64,000 nt of DNA. It comes from Haemophilus parainfluenzae. Lineage in GTDB: Bacteria; Pseudomonadota; Gammaproteobacteria; Enterobacterales; Pasteurellaceae. Shown here in pieces: positions 45,258-57,858 of the stretch (its first letter is position 1; the number at the start of each line of letters is the position of its first letter). The position numbers were made by a program, and so were the translations under genes. The stretch lies in contig NZ_CP063121.1 in the NCBI RefSeq assembly GCF_014931415.1, positions 1,116,001 through 1,180,000 of the forward strand, read 5' to 3'. The notes below the pieces were generated by a model. The model saw nothing but the letters and a program-made list of their open reading frames with translations, made no database searches and was not told the origin of the DNA.

Positions 45258-46442
45258 ATGGAATTTATCAATAAAATTAAACAAAATTATGAACAATGGG
45301 CGAGAGTGACGCCGCAAGGGTTGCTCTATGATCGCGCATTGTTTTGGCTTTTTGTCGTGCTATTGCTGATTGGTTTGGTGGCGGTAACTTCTGCTTCGAT
45401 GCCTTACAGTGCACGCGTATTTAATGATACATTCTATTTTGCTAAACGTGATGCCGTGTATGTCTTACTTTCTTTAGCAACTTGTTATTTAACTCTCCAA
45501 ATTTCTTCCTCTCAATGGGAAAAGTGGCACGCAAAAGTTTTCTTATTAGCTATTGTTTTACTAATACTGGTTCTTGGCATCGGGACTTCTGTTAATGGGG
45601 CTAAACGTTGGATTTCTTTAGGAATTTTAAATTTCCAGCCTGCGGAATTTGCGAAGTTAGCTTTAACTTGTTTCCTGGCGAGCTATTTTACGCGTCGTTA
45701 TGATGAAGTACGTGGTAAAAAATTCAGTGCGGCTAAGCCTTTCATTGTGATGGGCGTATTAGGGATATTCTTACTAGCTCAGCCTGACTTAGGGAGTACC
45801 GTTGTACTTTTCGTTATTACCTTTGGCATGCTTTTTATTGTCGGTGCAAATTTTTGGCAATTTATTTTGCTAATTGGTACAGGCATACTTCTCTTTGTAT
45901 GGCTGGTTCTCTCTGCCTCTTATCGTTTAAAACGTTTTACCGGTTTCTTAGAGCCATTTAAAGATCCATACGGAACAGGATTCCAGCTGACTAACTCTTT
46001 GATGGCCTTTGGTCGTGGTGAAATTAGCGGAGAAGGGCTCGGTAACTCCATTCAAAAACTCGATTATCTTCCTGAGGCTCATACTGACTTTATCATGGCG
46101 ATTATTGGTGAAGAGTTCGGTTTTATTGGTATTTTAGTAGTTGTGATTCTCTTAGGGTTACTGATTTTCCGAGCGATGAAAATCGGACGAGAATCACTCA
46201 TGTTAGAACAACGTTTCCGTGGCTTTTTTGCTTTAGGTATTAGTTTCTGGATTTTCTTCCAAGGTTTTGTCAATCTAGGCATGGCCTTAGGGATGTTACC
46301 AACAAAAGGTTTAACCTTTCCATTAGTGAGTTACGGTGGTTCAAGTATCATTATTATGTCGGCAACCGTAGGGATTTTATTGCGTATTGACCATGAAAAT
46401 AGATTACAACGTGGCGGTCAAGCGCGTTTGAGAGATGATTAG
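45258..46442 (+). CDS. ftsW: septal peptidoglycan polymerase FtsW
   Basis: A 394-residue SEDS-family glycosyltransferase with about ten membrane helices. Hallmarks: [116 protein letters not shown] and [13 protein letters not shown]. It works with FtsI. Confidence 0.97.
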   Translation: MEFINKIKQNYEQWARVTPQGLLYDRALFWLFVVLLLIGLVAVTSASMPYSARVFNDTFYFAKRDAVYVLLSLATCYLTLQISSSQWEKWHAKVFLLAIVLLILVLGIGTSVNGAKRWISLGILNFQPAEFAKLALTCFLASYFTRRYDEVRGKKFSAAKPFIVMGVLGIFLLAQPDLGSTVVLFVITFGMLFIVGANFWQFILLIGTGILLFVWLVLSASYRLKRFTGFLEPFKDPYGTGFQLTNSLMAFGRGEISGEGLGNSIQKLDYLPEAHTDFIMAIIGEEFGFIGILVVVILLGLLIFRAMKIGRESLMLEQRFRGFFALGISFWIFFQGFVNLGMALGMLPTKGLTFPLVSYGGSSIIIMSATVGILLRIDHENRLQRGGQARLRDD

Positions 46443-46450
46443 GAATATTT

Positions 46451-47503
46451 ATGAGTAAAAAATTATTAGTTATGGCGGGTGGTACTGGTGGACATGTTTT
46501 TCCCGCCATCGCGGTTGCTCAAACCTTACAAAAAGAAGGTTGGGAAATTTGTTGGTTAGGCACCAAAGATCGCATGGAAGCACAGCTTGTACCAAAACAT
46601 GGTATTCCGATTCGTTTCATTCAAATTTCAGGGTTGCGTGGTAAAGGCATTAAAGCATTACTTGGTGCCCCTTTTGCTATTTTAAGAGCAGTATTGCAAG
46701 CTCGTAAAATTATTCAAGAATATCAACCTAATGCGGTATTGGGTATGGGCGGTTATGTATCTGGCCCGGGTGGCATCGCGGCAAAACTTTGTGGCGTGCC
46801 GGTTATTTTACATGAACAAAATGCCGTAGCGGGCTTAACTAATGAATGGTTAGCAAAAATTGCGACACGTGTATTACAAGCTTTCCCAACGGCATTTAAA
46901 GATGCCGAAGTTGTAGGAAACCCGGTTCGCCAAGATTTATTTGAAATGCCATCACCACAAGCGCGTTTTTCAGAGAGAAGTGGAAAACTGAGAGTGCTTG
47001 TCGTGGGGGGAAGTCAAGGGGCTCGAGTGCTCAATCAAACGATTCCACAAGTGGTTGCGCGTTTGGCAGATAAATTAGAAGTGCGTCATCAAGTGGGTAA
47101 AGGTTCAGTTGAAAGTGTGACCGCACTTTATGGTGAACACGCAGACTCTGTTAAAATTACAGAGTTTATCGATGATATGGCGGAAGCCTACGCATGGGCA
47201 GATGTGGTAATTTGTCGCTCTGGTGCTTTAACGGTATGTGAATTGGCTGCAGTAGGTGCGCCAGCGATTTTCGTGCCATTTCAGCATAAAGATCAACAGC
47301 AATATTTAAACGCGAAATATCTTGCCGATGTAGGTGCAGCAAAAATCGTTCAGCAAAATGAATTAAATGCGGATGTGTTAGTTGATTTCTTAGAAAAAAC
47401 AGATCGTGAAACTTTGTTAGCGATGGCGATTAAAGCAAAAGAAATGTCAGCACCATTAGCGGCTAAACGTGTAGCTGACGTCATCGTAGAGAATGCGAAA
47501 TAA
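46451..47503 (+). CDS. murG: lipid II synthase (UDP-GlcNAc transferase)
   Basis: A 350-residue GT28 glycosyltransferase. Glycine-rich [91 protein letters not shown] and KDQQQYLNA. It converts lipid I to lipid II at the inner membrane face. An uptake sequence is embedded near 47121. Confidence 0.97.
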   Translation: MSKKLLVMAGGTGGHVFPAIAVAQTLQKEGWEICWLGTKDRMEAQLVPKHGIPIRFIQISGLRGKGIKALLGAPFAILRAVLQARKIIQEYQPNAVLGMGGYVSGPGGIAAKLCGVPVILHEQNAVAGLTNEWLAKIATRVLQAFPTAFKDAEVVGNPVRQDLFEMPSPQARFSERSGKLRVLVVGGSQGARVLNQTIPQVVARLADKLEVRHQVGKGSVESVTALYGEHADSVKITEFIDDMAEAYAWADVVICRSGALTVCELAAVGAPAIFVPFQHKDQQQYLNAKYLADVGAAKIVQQNELNADVLVDFLEKTDRETLLAMAIKAKEMSAPLAAKRVADVIVENAK

Positions 47504-47574
47504 GAACAGAGAAGTTAAGGGGAGTAAATAAACCCTTAATCTAAAAGTGCGGTTCAAAATAAAGGTGAAATAAT

Positions 47575-49002
47575 ATGAAACATATTTCGGACGAAATTAG
47601 AAAGATTATCCCTGAGATGCGTCGAGTTCAACAAATTCATTTCATTGGTATCGGTGGTGCCGGTATGAGTGGAATTGCCGAAATTTTATTAAATGAAGGT
47701 TATGATATCTCTGGTTCGGATATTGCAGATGGTGTTGTAACTCAGCGTCTAGCTCAAGCGGGCGCAAAAATTTTCATCGATCACCAAGCTGAAAATGTGC
47801 AAGGGGCAAGTGTAGTAGTTGTATCAAGTGCGATCCATGAAGATAACCCTGAATTAATCGCCGCAAAACAAAATCGTATTCCAGTGATTCAGCGAGCACA
47901 AATGTTGGCTGAAATTATGCGTTTCCGTCATGGTATTGCGGTAGCAGGTACCCATGGTAAAACCACTACTACAGCTATGATTTCGATGATTTATACTCAA
48001 GCGAAACTGGATCCAACTTTTGTTAATGGTGGTTTAGTTAAATCAGCCGGTAAAAATGCACATTTAGGTGCAAGCCGTTATTTAATCGCTGAAGCAGATG
48101 AAAGTGATGCCTCTTTCTTACACTTACAACCAATGGTTTCTGTGGTGACCAATATTGAACCGGATCATATGGATACCTATGAAGGTGACTTTGAGAAAAT
48201 GAAAGCCACCTATGTAAAATTCTTACATAACTTGCCGTTCTATGGCTTAGCGGTGATGTGTGCTGATGATGCTGTGTTAATGGAACTAGCTCCTCAAGTT
48301 GGACGTCAAGTATTAACCTATGGTTTCAGTGAACATGCTGATTATCGTATCGAAGATTATGAACAAACGGGTTTCCAAGGTCATTACACCGTAGTTTGTC
48401 CAAGTGGTGAGCGTATTAATGTATTATTAAATGTACCGGGTAAACACAATGCGTTAAATGCAACCGCAGCACTTGCAGTCGCAAAAGAAGAAGGCATTGG
48501 CAATGAAGCGATTTTAGAAGCGCTTGCTGATTTCCAAGGTGCGGGCAGACGTTTTGACCAATTAGGCGAGTTTATTCGTCCAAATGGTAAAGTACGCTTA
48601 GTGGATGATTATGGCCATCACCCAACAGAAGTTGGCGTGACAATCAAAGCAGCACGTGAAGGCTGGGGAGATAAACGTATTGTGATGATTTTCCAACCTC
48701 ACCGTTATTCACGTACTCGCGATTTATTTGATGATTTCGTGCAGGTATTATCCCAAGTGGATGCATTGATTATGTTAGATGTATATGCGGCAGGCGAAAC
48801 GCCAATCGTAGGTGCAGATAGCAAAGCACTTTGTCGTTCTATTCGTAACCTAGGAAAAGTCGATCCAATTTTAGTTTCTGATACGGAACAACTTGGTGAT
48901 GTATTAGATCAAATTATTCAAGATGGTGATTTAATTCTTGCCCAAGGTGCGGGAAGTGTAAGCAAAATTTCTCGTGGTTTAGCAGAGCGTTGGAAAGCAT
49001 AA
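47575..49002 (+). CDS. murC: UDP-MurNAc:L-alanine ligase
   Basis: A 475-residue Mur ligase: [18 protein letters not shown]-loop [60 protein letters not shown] and [13 protein letters not shown]. The 71-base gap after murG holds a small TTAAGGG/CCCTTAA hairpin and an uptake sequence (about 47544). Confidence 0.97.
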   Translation: MKHISDEIRKIIPEMRRVQQIHFIGIGGAGMSGIAEILLNEGYDISGSDIADGVVTQRLAQAGAKIFIDHQAENVQGASVVVVSSAIHEDNPELIAAKQNRIPVIQRAQMLAEIMRFRHGIAVAGTHGKTTTTAMISMIYTQAKLDPTFVNGGLVKSAGKNAHLGASRYLIAEADESDASFLHLQPMVSVVTNIEPDHMDTYEGDFEKMKATYVKFLHNLPFYGLAVMCADDAVLMELAPQVGRQVLTYGFSEHADYRIEDYEQTGFQGHYTVVCPSGERINVLLNVPGKHNALNATAALAVAKEEGIGNEAILEALADFQGAGRRFDQLGEFIRPNGKVRLVDDYGHHPTEVGVTIKAAREGWGDKRIVMIFQPHRYSRTRDLFDDFVQVLSQVDALIMLDVYAAGETPIVGADSKALCRSIRNLGKVDPILVSDTEQLGDVLDQIIQDGDLILAQGAGSVSKISRGLAERWKA

Positions 49003-49062
49003 ATACATCGAAAAAATAACCGCACTTTTCAATGAAGAATAAAAGGAAAACAGGATAAAACA

Positions 49063-49983
49063 ATGAATTTAAAACAAGAAAAAATTGCCGTGTTGTTAGG
49101 CGGCACATCAGCTGAACGTGAAGTATCTCTTAATTCTGGTGCAGCTGTGTTAAATGCATTAGTGAGTCAAGGTTATAATGCGAACGGTATCGATCCTAAA
49201 GAATATAATGTCGCGAATTTAAAAGCAGATGGTTTTGATCGTGTCTTTAACATTTTACATGGTCGCGGTGGTGAAGATGGTACCATGCAAGGTTTATTAG
49301 AACAAATTGGTTTGCCTTACACTGGTTGTGGTGTGATGGCTTCCGCGTTAACCATGGATAAAATGCGCACTAAAATGTTATGGAAAGCCTTTGGTTTACC
49401 TGTCGCTGATATGGAGATCGTGACCAAAGAAAACGCTCACGAACTAAACCCACAAGCTGTGGTCGAAAAATTAGGTTTACCTTTGATGGTTAAGCCATCT
49501 CTTGAGGGGTCAAGTGTCGGTTTAACGAAAGTAAAAGCAGTCGAAGAATTAAAAAGTGCGGTCGATTATGCACTTAAATTTGATAACACCATTTTGATTG
49601 AAGAATGGTTGGCTGGCGATGAATTAACAGTGCCTGTTTTAGGTGGCGAAGTATTGCCTGCTGTTCGCATTGTGCCTGAAGGTGAGTTTTATGATTACGA
49701 TGCGAAATATATTTCAGATAACACTCAATATTTTTGCCCTGCCGGTCTTTCAGCTGAGCGTGAGCAAGAATTAGCGAAATTAGTTAAACGTGCTTATGAC
49801 GTTGTAGGATGTCGTGGCTGGAGCCGCATTGATGTGATGACTGATGCACAAGGTAATTTCCGTTTAGTCGAAGTAAACACAAATCCTGGCATGACAAGTC
49901 ACAGTTTGTTCCCTAAATCAGCGTCAACAGTCGGTATTTCATTTGAACAACTCGTCGTGAAAATTTTGGAGTTGAGTGCGTAA
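49063..49983 (+). CDS. ddlB: D-alanine:D-alanine ligase B
   Basis: A 306-residue ATP-grasp ligase with [74 protein letters not shown] and [18 protein letters not shown]. It makes the D-Ala-D-Ala used by MurF. It overlaps ftsQ by one base. Confidence 0.97.
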   Translation: MNLKQEKIAVLLGGTSAEREVSLNSGAAVLNALVSQGYNANGIDPKEYNVANLKADGFDRVFNILHGRGGEDGTMQGLLEQIGLPYTGCGVMASALTMDKMRTKMLWKAFGLPVADMEIVTKENAHELNPQAVVEKLGLPLMVKPSLEGSSVGLTKVKAVEELKSAVDYALKFDNTILIEEWLAGDELTVPVLGGEVLPAVRIVPEGEFYDYDAKYISDNTQYFCPAGLSAEREQELAKLVKRAYDVVGCRGWSRIDVMTDAQGNFRLVEVNTNPGMTSHSLFPKSASTVGISFEQLVVKILELSA

Positions 49984-50768
49984 TGAATGTAATTAAGCGC
50001 AAAAATACACCGCCAACGCAATTTGGTCGCTCATCTAATGGAGAAGGTAAATTCCGTTTTATGCTGCAGATTAAACTTGCTTTGGTGTTACTTTGTGCGG
50101 GGTTAGGGTATTTCGTTTATTCAAACTGGCAAAATTGGCTGGAAAGCTTAGACGGTGATAGAAAAATCACTGCCTATGCATTAGTGGGCCAAAATGAATT
50201 TACTACTTATCCGGATGTGCAAGATGTATTACTCAAAATGGGTTCACTTAAGGGCTTCTGGGGACAGGACGTTAAGCAAATTCAAGAGCAGCTTGAAACA
50301 ATTCCTTGGGTAAAAGGTGCGGTAGTTCGTAAAATTTGGCCAAATCGTTTAAGTATCTGGTTATCAGAATATCAGCCAGTCGCCATTTGGAACAAAACAG
50401 AGTTCGTCACAAAAGAGGGAACGGTTTTCCAATTGCCGATGGATAAGTTAAAAGAAAAAGCTTTACCTTATTTAGGTGGCCCAGATTATCAAAGCTTAAA
50501 AGTATTAGAAGCTTGGAATCAAATTTTTGCTGATTTTAAAGCGAAAAATTTGCTAGTTAAAGGTGTGACAATTGATGATCGTGGTGCGTGGCAAGTTACG
50601 TTAGATAATGATATAGTATTAAAACTTGGGCGCGGAGATTGGAAACCAAAATTAGATCGATTTGTAACGATTTATCCACAAATTGAAGTGCCTGAAGGTA
50701 AACGAATTGATTATGTAGATTTGCGCTATGCATCTGCATCAGCAGCGGTTGGATTGACAGAGAAATAA
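49983..50768 (+). CDS. ftsQ: cell division protein FtsQ
   Basis: A 261-residue bitopic protein with a basic cytoplasmic tail, one membrane helix (about 30-48), a POTRA domain (ITAYALVGQNEFTTYPDVQDVLLKM) and the FtsQ beta domain (IPWVKGAVVRKIWPNRLSIWLSEYQPVAIWN). It is the scaffold of FtsQLB. Position and order (ddlB-ftsQ-ftsA) are canonical. Confidence 0.95.
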   Translation: MNVIKRKNTPPTQFGRSSNGEGKFRFMLQIKLALVLLCAGLGYFVYSNWQNWLESLDGDRKITAYALVGQNEFTTYPDVQDVLLKMGSLKGFWGQDVKQIQEQLETIPWVKGAVVRKIWPNRLSIWLSEYQPVAIWNKTEFVTKEGTVFQLPMDKLKEKALPYLGGPDYQSLKVLEAWNQIFADFKAKNLLVKGVTIDDRGAWQVTLDNDIVLKLGRGDWKPKLDRFVTIYPQIEVPEGKRIDYVDLRYASASAAVGLTEK

Positions 50769-50796
50769 AAAATAATTCATTGGGTGTAATAAGAAA

Positions 50797-52071
50797 ATGG
50801 CAAAAGAGTTGGAACCGAAAGTAATTGTAGGTCTTGAAGTTGGTACATCAAAAGTTGTTGCTGTCGTTGGGGAAGTCCTTCCTGATGGCGTAGTAAATGT
50901 ACTTGGCGTGGGCAGTTGTCCATCAAAAGGGATTGATCGTGGCAGTATTACTGATTTAGATGCCGTTGTTAATTCTATCCAACGTGCCATTGAAGCAGCT
51001 GAATCAATGGCCGATTGTCAAATTATGAGCGTAACTCTTGCGATTACAGGTGAACATATTCAAAGTCTGAATGAGAGCGGCTTTGTTGCTATTTCTGAAA
51101 ATGAAGTAACTCAAGATGAAATTGATGATGCTTTACATACAGCGAGTTCAGTGAAATTACCTGAGGGTCTTTCTTTATTACACATCATTCCACAAGAATA
51201 TGCCGTAGATAAGCAAGTTAATATTAAAAATCCATTAGGTTTACAAGGTGTTCGTTTAAAAGCAAACGTACACTTAATTGCGTGTCACCAAGACTGGCAA
51301 AATAACTTAAAGAAAGCAGTTGAGCGTTGCGGATTACAAGTTGATAAAGTGGTGTTCTCCGGCTTTGCAGCAACACATTCTGTTTTAACTGAAGATGAAA
51401 AAGATCTTGGTGTTTGCTTAGTTGATTTCGGTGCAGGCACCATGAATATGATGGTTTATACCAATGGCTCATTGCGTTTCAGCAAGGTTATTCCTTACGC
51501 AGGAAATATTGTAACGAACGATATTGCTCATGCATGTACCGTTTCTCGTGCAGAGGCAGAGCGCATTAAAGTGAATTATGCGAGTGCATTATATCCGGCA
51601 CGTTTACATGGTGATAAGAAAATTGAAGTGGCAAGTATTGGTGGTCGAGCACCACGTGCGTTAACAAAAAGTGATTTATCTTTAATCACTTCAGCAAGAT
51701 ATATTGAACTATTAGGCGTTGTTAAGGACGAATTAGATAAGCTCAAAGCAGATTTAGAAACCAAACATATTAAATTTGAATTAATTGCGGGTGTTGTTAT
51801 CACCGGTGGTGGTGCACAGATTGAAGACTTAAAAGATTGTGCATCAAGTGTATTTGGTTGTCAGGTACGTATTGGTAGTCCATTAAATATTACGGGTTTA
51901 ACAGATTATGTAAATCGCCCACAATATTCAACTGTGGTGGGATTATTACAATACCATCATCAAAATAGTGATAATGATCCTGTGGATAGTAACTATGGCG
52001 ATGAAGCATTAGGCAAAAAATTCTGGAAAGGTCTTAAAAATATTTTCAATAAAGTGAAATCAGAATTTTGA
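50797..52071 (+). CDS. ftsA: cell division protein FtsA
   Basis: A 424-residue actin-like ATPase that tethers FtsZ to the membrane. [19 protein letters not shown], the SHS2 (1C) domain with [67 protein letters not shown], and a C-terminal amphipathic helix ([16 protein letters not shown]). Confidence 0.97.
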   Translation: MAKELEPKVIVGLEVGTSKVVAVVGEVLPDGVVNVLGVGSCPSKGIDRGSITDLDAVVNSIQRAIEAAESMADCQIMSVTLAITGEHIQSLNESGFVAISENEVTQDEIDDALHTASSVKLPEGLSLLHIIPQEYAVDKQVNIKNPLGLQGVRLKANVHLIACHQDWQNNLKKAVERCGLQVDKVVFSGFAATHSVLTEDEKDLGVCLVDFGAGTMNMMVYTNGSLRFSKVIPYAGNIVTNDIAHACTVSRAEAERIKVNYASALYPARLHGDKKIEVASIGGRAPRALTKSDLSLITSARYIELLGVVKDELDKLKADLETKHIKFELIAGVVITGGGAQIEDLKDCASSVFGCQVRIGSPLNITGLTDYVNRPQYSTVVGLLQYHHQNSDNDPVDSNYGDEALGKKFWKGLKNIFNKVKSEF

Positions 52072-52157
52072 TCATTTTGGCTTTTTCATTTACAATAGAA
52101 AAAATTTAACTTTTATTAATGTGCTAGCAGAGTATTAGCAGTAACGGAGAACAGCAA

Positions 52158-53465
52158 ATGTTATACCCAGAGTATGGTGATTTTGAAGAGCAAACAGGTG
52201 CACTGATTAAGGTTGTCGGTGTCGGTGGAGGCGGCGGTAACGCAGTTAACCACATGGTTGCTAACATGGTGCAACAGGAATTTAATGGTAATTTCTTGGG
52301 CGAAAGTGCAATTGATAGCGAAGAACACGGTAAAATCGTATTCTATGCGGTGAATACCGATGCGCAAGCATTACGCAAAAGCCAAGTTCAACAAACTGTA
52401 CAAATCGGTGGGGCAACAACGAAAGGTCTTGGAGCGGGGGCAAACCCAAATGTAGGTCGTAAAGCGGCTGAAGATGACCAAGAAGAAATCCGTAAAATGC
52501 TTGAAGGTGCAGACATGGTCTTTATCGCTGCTGGTATGGGCGGTGGTACAGGTACTGGTGCCGCACCAATCGTCGCTAAAGTTGCGAAAGAATTAGGTAT
52601 TTTAACCGTTGCTGTTGTTACTAAGCCATTTAGCTTTGAAGGCAAAAAACGTATGCAATTTGCTGAATTAGGGATTAAAGATCTTTCACAATATGTGGAT
52701 TCAATGATCATTATTCCTAACCAACAAATCCAAAAAGTTCTCCCGAAAAATGCAACGTTAATTGATGCTTTTGCTGCTGCAAATGACGTATTACGTAACT
52801 CTGTTATGGGCATCTCCGATATGATTACATCTCCAGGTTTAATCAACGTGGACTTCGCAGACGTAAGAACAGTTATGTCGGAAATGGGCCAAGCAATGAT
52901 TGGTTTCGGTTCAGCTCAAAGTGAACCAGGCGCAGGCCGTGCAGAAGAAGCAGCACGTCTTGCAATTAAAAATGATTTATTAGAGAAAGTCGATCTTTCT
53001 AACGCTAAGGGTATCCTTGTTAATATTACCTCAGGTATGGATCTCGGCTTTGACGAATTTAACGTGGTAGGTGACACAGTAGGTAGTTTTGCATCTGAAG
53101 ACGCAACTATCGTAGTGGGTACCAGTTTAGTTCCTGAAATGAGCAATGAAATTCGTGTAACGATCGTTGCAACAGGTTTAGGTGATGTTGTTGCGGCTGA
53201 GCCAGTAGTGATTGCTCGTCCTCAAGCAGCTGTACAACAAGCGCCAGTTCAACAACCTGTAGCGCAAGAAACAATTCAGCCACAACCGCCAGTTGGTTTA
53301 CATGGTTTAGATGCATTAAGACATAATCCACAGCCAGAACCAGTACAGGAACAAAATCTACAATACGGTAACTTAAATAAACCGCTTGATCCAAGCCGTT
53401 TAGAACAGTTAAGAAATAATCCTAATTTCTTTAATCCGGCATCATTTGGTCGTGATGAGAAATAA
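52158..53465 (+). CDS. ftsZ: cell division protein FtsZ
   Basis: A 435-residue tubulin homologue. GTP-binding [16 protein letters not shown], signature [34 protein letters not shown] and DEIRV-like [13 protein letters not shown]. Compared with E. coli it has an insert near residue 40 ([21 protein letters not shown]). The linker (350-405) is rich in Gln, Pro and Val. The tail [26 protein letters not shown] lacks an obvious D-x-P-x-F-L-R FtsA/ZipA-binding peptide. GGAG lies ten bases before the ATG. Confidence 0.97.
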   Translation: MLYPEYGDFEEQTGALIKVVGVGGGGGNAVNHMVANMVQQEFNGNFLGESAIDSEEHGKIVFYAVNTDAQALRKSQVQQTVQIGGATTKGLGAGANPNVGRKAAEDDQEEIRKMLEGADMVFIAAGMGGGTGTGAAPIVAKVAKELGILTVAVVTKPFSFEGKKRMQFAELGIKDLSQYVDSMIIIPNQQIQKVLPKNATLIDAFAAANDVLRNSVMGISDMITSPGLINVDFADVRTVMSEMGQAMIGFGSAQSEPGAGRAEEAARLAIKNDLLEKVDLSNAKGILVNITSGMDLGFDEFNVVGDTVGSFASEDATIVVGTSLVPEMSNEIRVTIVATGLGDVVAAEPVVIARPQAAVQQAPVQQPVAQETIQPQPPVGLHGLDALRHNPQPEPVQEQNLQYGNLNKPLDPSRLEQLRNNPNFFNPASFGRDEK

Positions 53466-53506
53466 GAGTAGAAGTAATCTTGTTGTGAAGCAATAAGGTA
53501 AAAGAG

Positions 53507-54424
53507 ATGATTAAACAAAGAACATTAAAACAAAGCATTAAAGTCACAGGTGTAGGCTTACATAGCGGTAAAAAAGTAACGTTAACGTTGCGTCCGGCTA
53601 TGCCAAATACTGGTGTGATTTACTGCCGTACCGATCTTAATCCGCCAGTAACCTTCCCTGCGAATGCGGATTCAGTGCGCGATACAATGCTTTGTACTGC
53701 ACTTGTGAATGAACAAGGTGTGCGTGTTTCAACCGTAGAACACTTAAACGCAGCATTAGCAGGTTTAGGTATCGATAATATTATTATTGAAGTTGATGCA
53801 CCTGAAATTCCAATCATGGACGGTAGTGCAAGCCCATTCATTTACTTGCTTTTAGATGCAGGTATTGAAGAACAAAATGCACCGAAGAAATTTATTCGTA
53901 TTAAGAAAAAGGTACGAGTAGAAGACGGTGACAAATGGGCAGAATTCAAACCTTATAATGGTTTCCGTTTAGATTTCACAATCGACTTTGATCATCCTGC
54001 GATTAGTAAAAATGTACGCAATTACGTGATGGATTTCTCAGCACAGGCATTCGTACATCAAATTAGTCGTGCAAGAACCTTTGGTTTCATGAAAGATATT
54101 GAGTATCTTCAATCTCAAGGTCTTGCATTAGGTGGTAGCCTAGATAATGCCATCGTATTAGATGATTACCGTATCTTAAATGAAGACGGATTACGCTTCA
54201 GAGATGAATTAGTACGTCATAAAATGCTTGATGCGATTGGCGATCTTTATATGTGTGGCTATAACATTATCGGTGATTTCAAAGCTTATAAATCTGGTCA
54301 TGGCTTAAATAATAAGTTACTCCGTGCTGTACTTGCCGATCAGGAAGCGTGGGAATTTGTTACCTTTGAAGATAAGAAACAAGTTCCACAAGGTTATGTT
54401 GCACCTGCCCAGGTACTCATCTAA
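53507..54424 (+). CDS. lpxC: UDP-3-O-acyl-N-acetylglucosamine deacetylase
   Basis: A 305-residue zinc enzyme that commits to lipid A synthesis. [21 protein letters not shown], zinc His in [72 protein letters not shown] and the second motif [15 protein letters not shown]. Last gene of the cluster, before a strong terminator. Confidence 0.97.
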   Translation: MIKQRTLKQSIKVTGVGLHSGKKVTLTLRPAMPNTGVIYCRTDLNPPVTFPANADSVRDTMLCTALVNEQGVRVSTVEHLNAALAGLGIDNIIIEVDAPEIPIMDGSASPFIYLLLDAGIEEQNAPKKFIRIKKKVRVEDGDKWAEFKPYNGFRLDFTIDFDHPAISKNVRNYVMDFSAQAFVHQISRARTFGFMKDIEYLQSQGLALGGSLDNAIVLDDYRILNEDGLRFRDELVRHKMLDAIGDLYMCGYNIIGDFKAYKSGHGLNNKLLRAVLADQEAWEFVTFEDKKQVPQGYVAPAQVLI

Positions 54425-54437
54425 CAATGTTTTGGTG

Positions 54438-54473
54438 AAAAGCTATACTTCTTTCGGGAGTATAGCTTTTTTA
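54438..54473 (+). terminator. terminator of the dcw cluster
   Basis: AAAAGCTATACT and AGTATAGCTTTT form a 12-base-pair stem followed by T residues, just after lpxC. Confidence 0.92.
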
Positions 54474-54545
54474 TTTCCCATCTTGCTCTGTTATTTTTGT
54501 TTTCGGCGAAGGTAAAGAGCGGTCAAAAATAGAGATATTTTTATT

Positions 54546-56186
54546 ATGAAAAAATTATTTACCGTGCTTCCTCTTGTGCTAGCAACTTCTGCTGCAATGG
54601 CATATGAACAAGATAAAACCTATCAATTTACCATATTGCACACAAATGATACGCACGGACATTTTTGGCCGAATGCAAGAGGCGAATATGGCTTTCCAGC
54701 ACACAAAACAATTGTTAATCGCGTAAAAGCTGAAGTGGAGCAAAAAGGTGGCTCACTCGTTTTATTAAATGCAGGTGATTTTAATACTGGTGTACCTGAG
54801 TCAGATATGCAAACAGCAGAACCTGATATTAAAGCAATGAATGCAATGGGTTATGAAGCAACCGTATTAGGTAATCACGAGTTTGATAATCCATTACAAA
54901 TTCTTGATATGCAAGAAAAATGGGCAAACTTCCCATTCTTATCTGCAAACGTGATTAATACTAAAACAGGTAAAACCTTAGTTAAGCCTTATACCATTTT
55001 AAATAAACAAGATCTTAAAATTGCCGTGGTGGGTTTAACCACAGAGGATACTGCAAAATTAGGTAACCCAGAATATCTTCACAATGTGAAGTTTGAAGAC
55101 CCAACAACAGTAGCAAAAGCCACATTAAAAGAGCTAAATGAAAAAGTTAAGCCAGATGTAAAAATCGCTTTAACACATATGGGCTATTACTATGATGCGA
55201 AACATGGTTCAAATGCGCCGGGTGATGTGAGTCTTGCACGTAATTTAGATAAAGGCGCATTCGATATGATTATTGGTGGTCACAGCCATGATCCGATTTG
55301 CATGGATGATAAAGGTGTATGGATTAAAGATTATCAACCTACTCAACCATGTAAACCCGATTTCCAAAATGGTACTTGGATTATGCAAGCCTTTGAATGG
55401 GGTAAATATGTTGGTCGTGCAGACTTTGAGTTCAAAAATGGTGAATTAAAATTAGTGAATTATCAATTAATTCCAGTGAACTTGAAGAAAAAAGTGAAAA
55501 AAGAAGATGGCAAAACAGAATATGTGAATTATGCCGAAGAGATTCCACAAGATCCAGAAATGGAAAAACTTTTAAAATCTTACCAAGATAAAGGAGATGC
55601 TTTATTAAGCCAAAAAGTGGGGAAATTAAACGGTAAGTTAGAAGGTGATCGTACCATTATTCGTTTTGAACAAACTAACCTTGGTCACTTAATTGCAGAA
55701 GCACAACGCCAAAAAGCGAAAGCAGACATTGGTATCATGAACTCAGGTGGTATTCGTGATTCTATCCAAGAAGGTGATGTGACTTATAAAGACATTTTAA
55801 AAATTCATCCATTTGGTAATATTGTGAGCTATTTTGAATTAACCGGTAAAGAATTACTGGATTATTTAAATGTGGTGGCATTGAAAGAAGTGGATTCTGG
55901 TGCTTATGCACAATATTCAGGTATCAGCATGACAGTGAATCGTGCGGAGAAGAAAGTTGAAAATGTGAAAATTCAAGGCAAACCATTGGATTTAAATAAA
56001 ACTTACCGTATTTCTGTACCAAGCTATAATGCAGCAGGTGGAGATGGTTATCCAGTCATGACAAAAAATCCAACTTTTGTTAACACAGGTTTTATTGATG
56101 CGGATGTTTTAAAAGAATTTTTTGAGAAAAATTCACCTATTAATGCTGAAAAATACATCCCTCATAATGAAGTAACCTTTAAGTAA
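54546..56186 (+). CDS. ushA: periplasmic 5'-nucleotidase / UDP-sugar hydrolase
   Basis: A 546-residue exported metallophosphatase very similar to E. coli UshA. Signal peptide of about 19 residues (ending [12 protein letters not shown]). Metal motifs [60 protein letters not shown] and [12 protein letters not shown]. The C-terminal substrate domain has [12 protein letters not shown] and [10 protein letters not shown]. It hydrolyses UDP-sugars and nucleotides, and in NAD-dependent Haemophilus periplasmic nucleotidases help to process NAD. Confidence 0.93.
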   Translation: MKKLFTVLPLVLATSAAMAYEQDKTYQFTILHTNDTHGHFWPNARGEYGFPAHKTIVNRVKAEVEQKGGSLVLLNAGDFNTGVPESDMQTAEPDIKAMNAMGYEATVLGNHEFDNPLQILDMQEKWANFPFLSANVINTKTGKTLVKPYTILNKQDLKIAVVGLTTEDTAKLGNPEYLHNVKFEDPTTVAKATLKELNEKVKPDVKIALTHMGYYYDAKHGSNAPGDVSLARNLDKGAFDMIIGGHSHDPICMDDKGVWIKDYQPTQPCKPDFQNGTWIMQAFEWGKYVGRADFEFKNGELKLVNYQLIPVNLKKKVKKEDGKTEYVNYAEEIPQDPEMEKLLKSYQDKGDALLSQKVGKLNGKLEGDRTIIRFEQTNLGHLIAEAQRQKAKADIGIMNSGGIRDSIQEGDVTYKDILKIHPFGNIVSYFELTGKELLDYLNVVALKEVDSGAYAQYSGISMTVNRAEKKVENVKIQGKPLDLNKTYRISVPSYNAAGGDGYPVMTKNPTFVNTGFIDADVLKEFFEKNSPINAEKYIPHNEVTFK

Positions 56187-56194
56187 GGAATGAA

Positions 56195-57352
56195 ATGGCA
56201 TTAGATTTATCAGAAATTCGTCAGCAAATTACGCAAATTGATCGCAGCTTGTTAAAGCTGCTGTCAGAGCGTCATCGCCTGGCATATGATGTAGTAAGAA
56301 GCAAAGAAGTGACGCAAAAAGCGTTACGCGATTTGGAGCGTGAGCAACAGCTCTTGCAAGAGCTTGTGCAATTTTCTGAAAGCCAAAATTATCAGCTTGA
56401 ATCACAGTATATTACGTCAGTCTTCCAAAAGATTATTGAAGATTCTGTGTTAACACAACAAGTGTATTTACAGAAAAAACTCAATGAGCAACGAGAAGAA
56501 ACGTTACATATCGCTTTCTTAGGCAAACGTGGTTCTTACTCTAATTTGGCTGCGCGTAACTATGCGGCTCGTTACCATCAACAATTTGCTGAAATCAGTT
56601 GCGATTCCTTTGCTCAAATTTTTGAAAAAGTTGAAAGTGGGGAAGCTGATTATGGTGTACTTCCTTTAGAAAACACCACATCAGGTGCAATTAATGAAGT
56701 TTATGATTTGCTTCAACATACTAGCTTATCATTGGTAGGGGAGTTGGCTTATCCTATCAAGCACTGTGTTTTAGTGAATGAGCAGGATGATTTAAGCAAA
56801 ATTGATACACTTTATAGCCATCCACAGGTAATCCAGCAGTGTAGTCAATTTATTCAAAGTCTTGAGCGTGTGCATATTGAGTACTGCGAAAGTAGCTCTC
56901 ATGCAATGCAGCTTGTGGCAAGCTTGAATAAACCTAATATTGCGGCATTAGGTAATGAAGATGGTGGCAAGCTTTACGGCTTACATGTGTTAAAACATAA
57001 TATTGCTAACCAAGAGAACAATATCACTCGTTTTATTGTGGTAGCTAAACAAGCTCGAGAAGTTTCACCGCAAATTCATACGAAAACTTTATTGTTAATG
57101 ACAACATCGCAACAAGCGGGTTCTCTAGTGGATGCTTTACTTGTGTTTAAAAAGCACGGTATTAATATGACCAAGCTTGAATCTCGTCCTATTTATGGCA
57201 AGCCTTGGGAAGAAATGTTCTATTTAGAAATTGAAGGAAATATTCATCATCCTGATACCCAAATTGCCTTGGAAGAGCTTAAACAATTCAGTAATTATCT
57301 GAAAGTACTTGGTTGTTACCCAAGTGAAATAGTGAAGCCTGCGAAGGTATAA
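56195..57352 (+). CDS. pheA: bifunctional chorismate mutase / prephenate dehydratase
   Basis: A 385-residue P-protein. Chorismate mutase domain (1-90: [33 protein letters not shown]), dehydratase domain (105-290: [61 protein letters not shown]) and the ACT regulatory domain ([36 protein letters not shown]). It lies eight bases after ushA. Confidence 0.97.
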   Translation: MALDLSEIRQQITQIDRSLLKLLSERHRLAYDVVRSKEVTQKALRDLEREQQLLQELVQFSESQNYQLESQYITSVFQKIIEDSVLTQQVYLQKKLNEQREETLHIAFLGKRGSYSNLAARNYAARYHQQFAEISCDSFAQIFEKVESGEADYGVLPLENTTSGAINEVYDLLQHTSLSLVGELAYPIKHCVLVNEQDDLSKIDTLYSHPQVIQQCSQFIQSLERVHIEYCESSSHAMQLVASLNKPNIAALGNEDGGKLYGLHVLKHNIANQENNITRFIVVAKQAREVSPQIHTKTLLLMTTSQQAGSLVDALLVFKKHGINMTKLESRPIYGKPWEEMFYLEIEGNIHHPDTQIALEELKQFSNYLKVLGCYPSEIVKPAKV

Positions 57353-57361
57353 CGAAAATAA

Positions 57362-57410
57362 AAAAAGAGCGGTCGATTTAAAACAACGTTAAAATCGACC
57401 GCTCTTTTTA
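57362..57410. terminator. bidirectional terminator between pheA and the phnA-like gene
   Basis: AAAAAGAGCGGTCGATTT and AAATCGACCGCTCTTTTT form a very long stem with A and T tails; it serves the two convergent genes. Confidence 0.92.
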
Positions 57411-57420
57411 TTGGGAAATC

Positions 57421-57747
57421 TTAAGCTTTTTTCAAGAACTCTGATTTCAACATGATTTTGCCACAATCGACGTTGTGATCTCCATTAACTAAACGGATAT
57501 TTTTGAATTTTGTGCCTTTCTTCAACACTTCAGATGAACCTTTTAATTTTAAATCTTTAATTAAAAGCACATCATCACCATCGGCTAACAAGTTACCGTT
57601 GCTGTCTTTAACAATTAGTTGATCTTCATCGACTTCAACTGTTTCATTACCATTCCACTCATTACCACAATCAGGGCAAACAAAATTTACAGAATCATGA
57701 TAAACATATTTGCCTTTACATTTTGGGCAAGCTGGCATTTGATCCAT
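57421..57747 (-). CDS. PhnA/YjdM family zinc-ribbon protein
   Basis: A 108-residue protein: zinc ribbon [25 protein letters not shown] followed by the PhnA domain ([53 protein letters not shown]). Despite the name, no phosphonate role is shown for such stand-alone proteins. The start at 57747 (MDQMPAC) is set by AAGGA and the family length; 31 further in-frame codons upstream are rejected. Confidence 0.9.
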   Translation of the reverse strand: MDQMPACPKCKGKYVYHDSVNFVCPDCGNEWNGNETVEVDEDQLIVKDSNGNLLADGDDVLLIKDLKLKGSSEVLKKGTKFKNIRLVNGDHNVDCGKIMLKSEFLKKA

Positions 57748-57858
57748 TTCTTTTTCCTTCTTTATCTGATTTAAGCCAAGTATAATGCGCACGGAGTATA
57801 ACAAAAAAGTGACTATTCGCCAAAAAATGGGCAATTTCACGGAATTTATGAGGTATTT

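Noticed and set aside
52388..53394. Long minus-strand ORFs across ftsZ
   Set aside because: Out-of-frame shadows of a highly conserved gene with no start signals.
57748..57840. Membrane-like N-terminal extension of the PhnA-like protein
   Set aside because: The frame is open by chance; the family starts at MDQMPAC, where a good ribosome-binding site exists.
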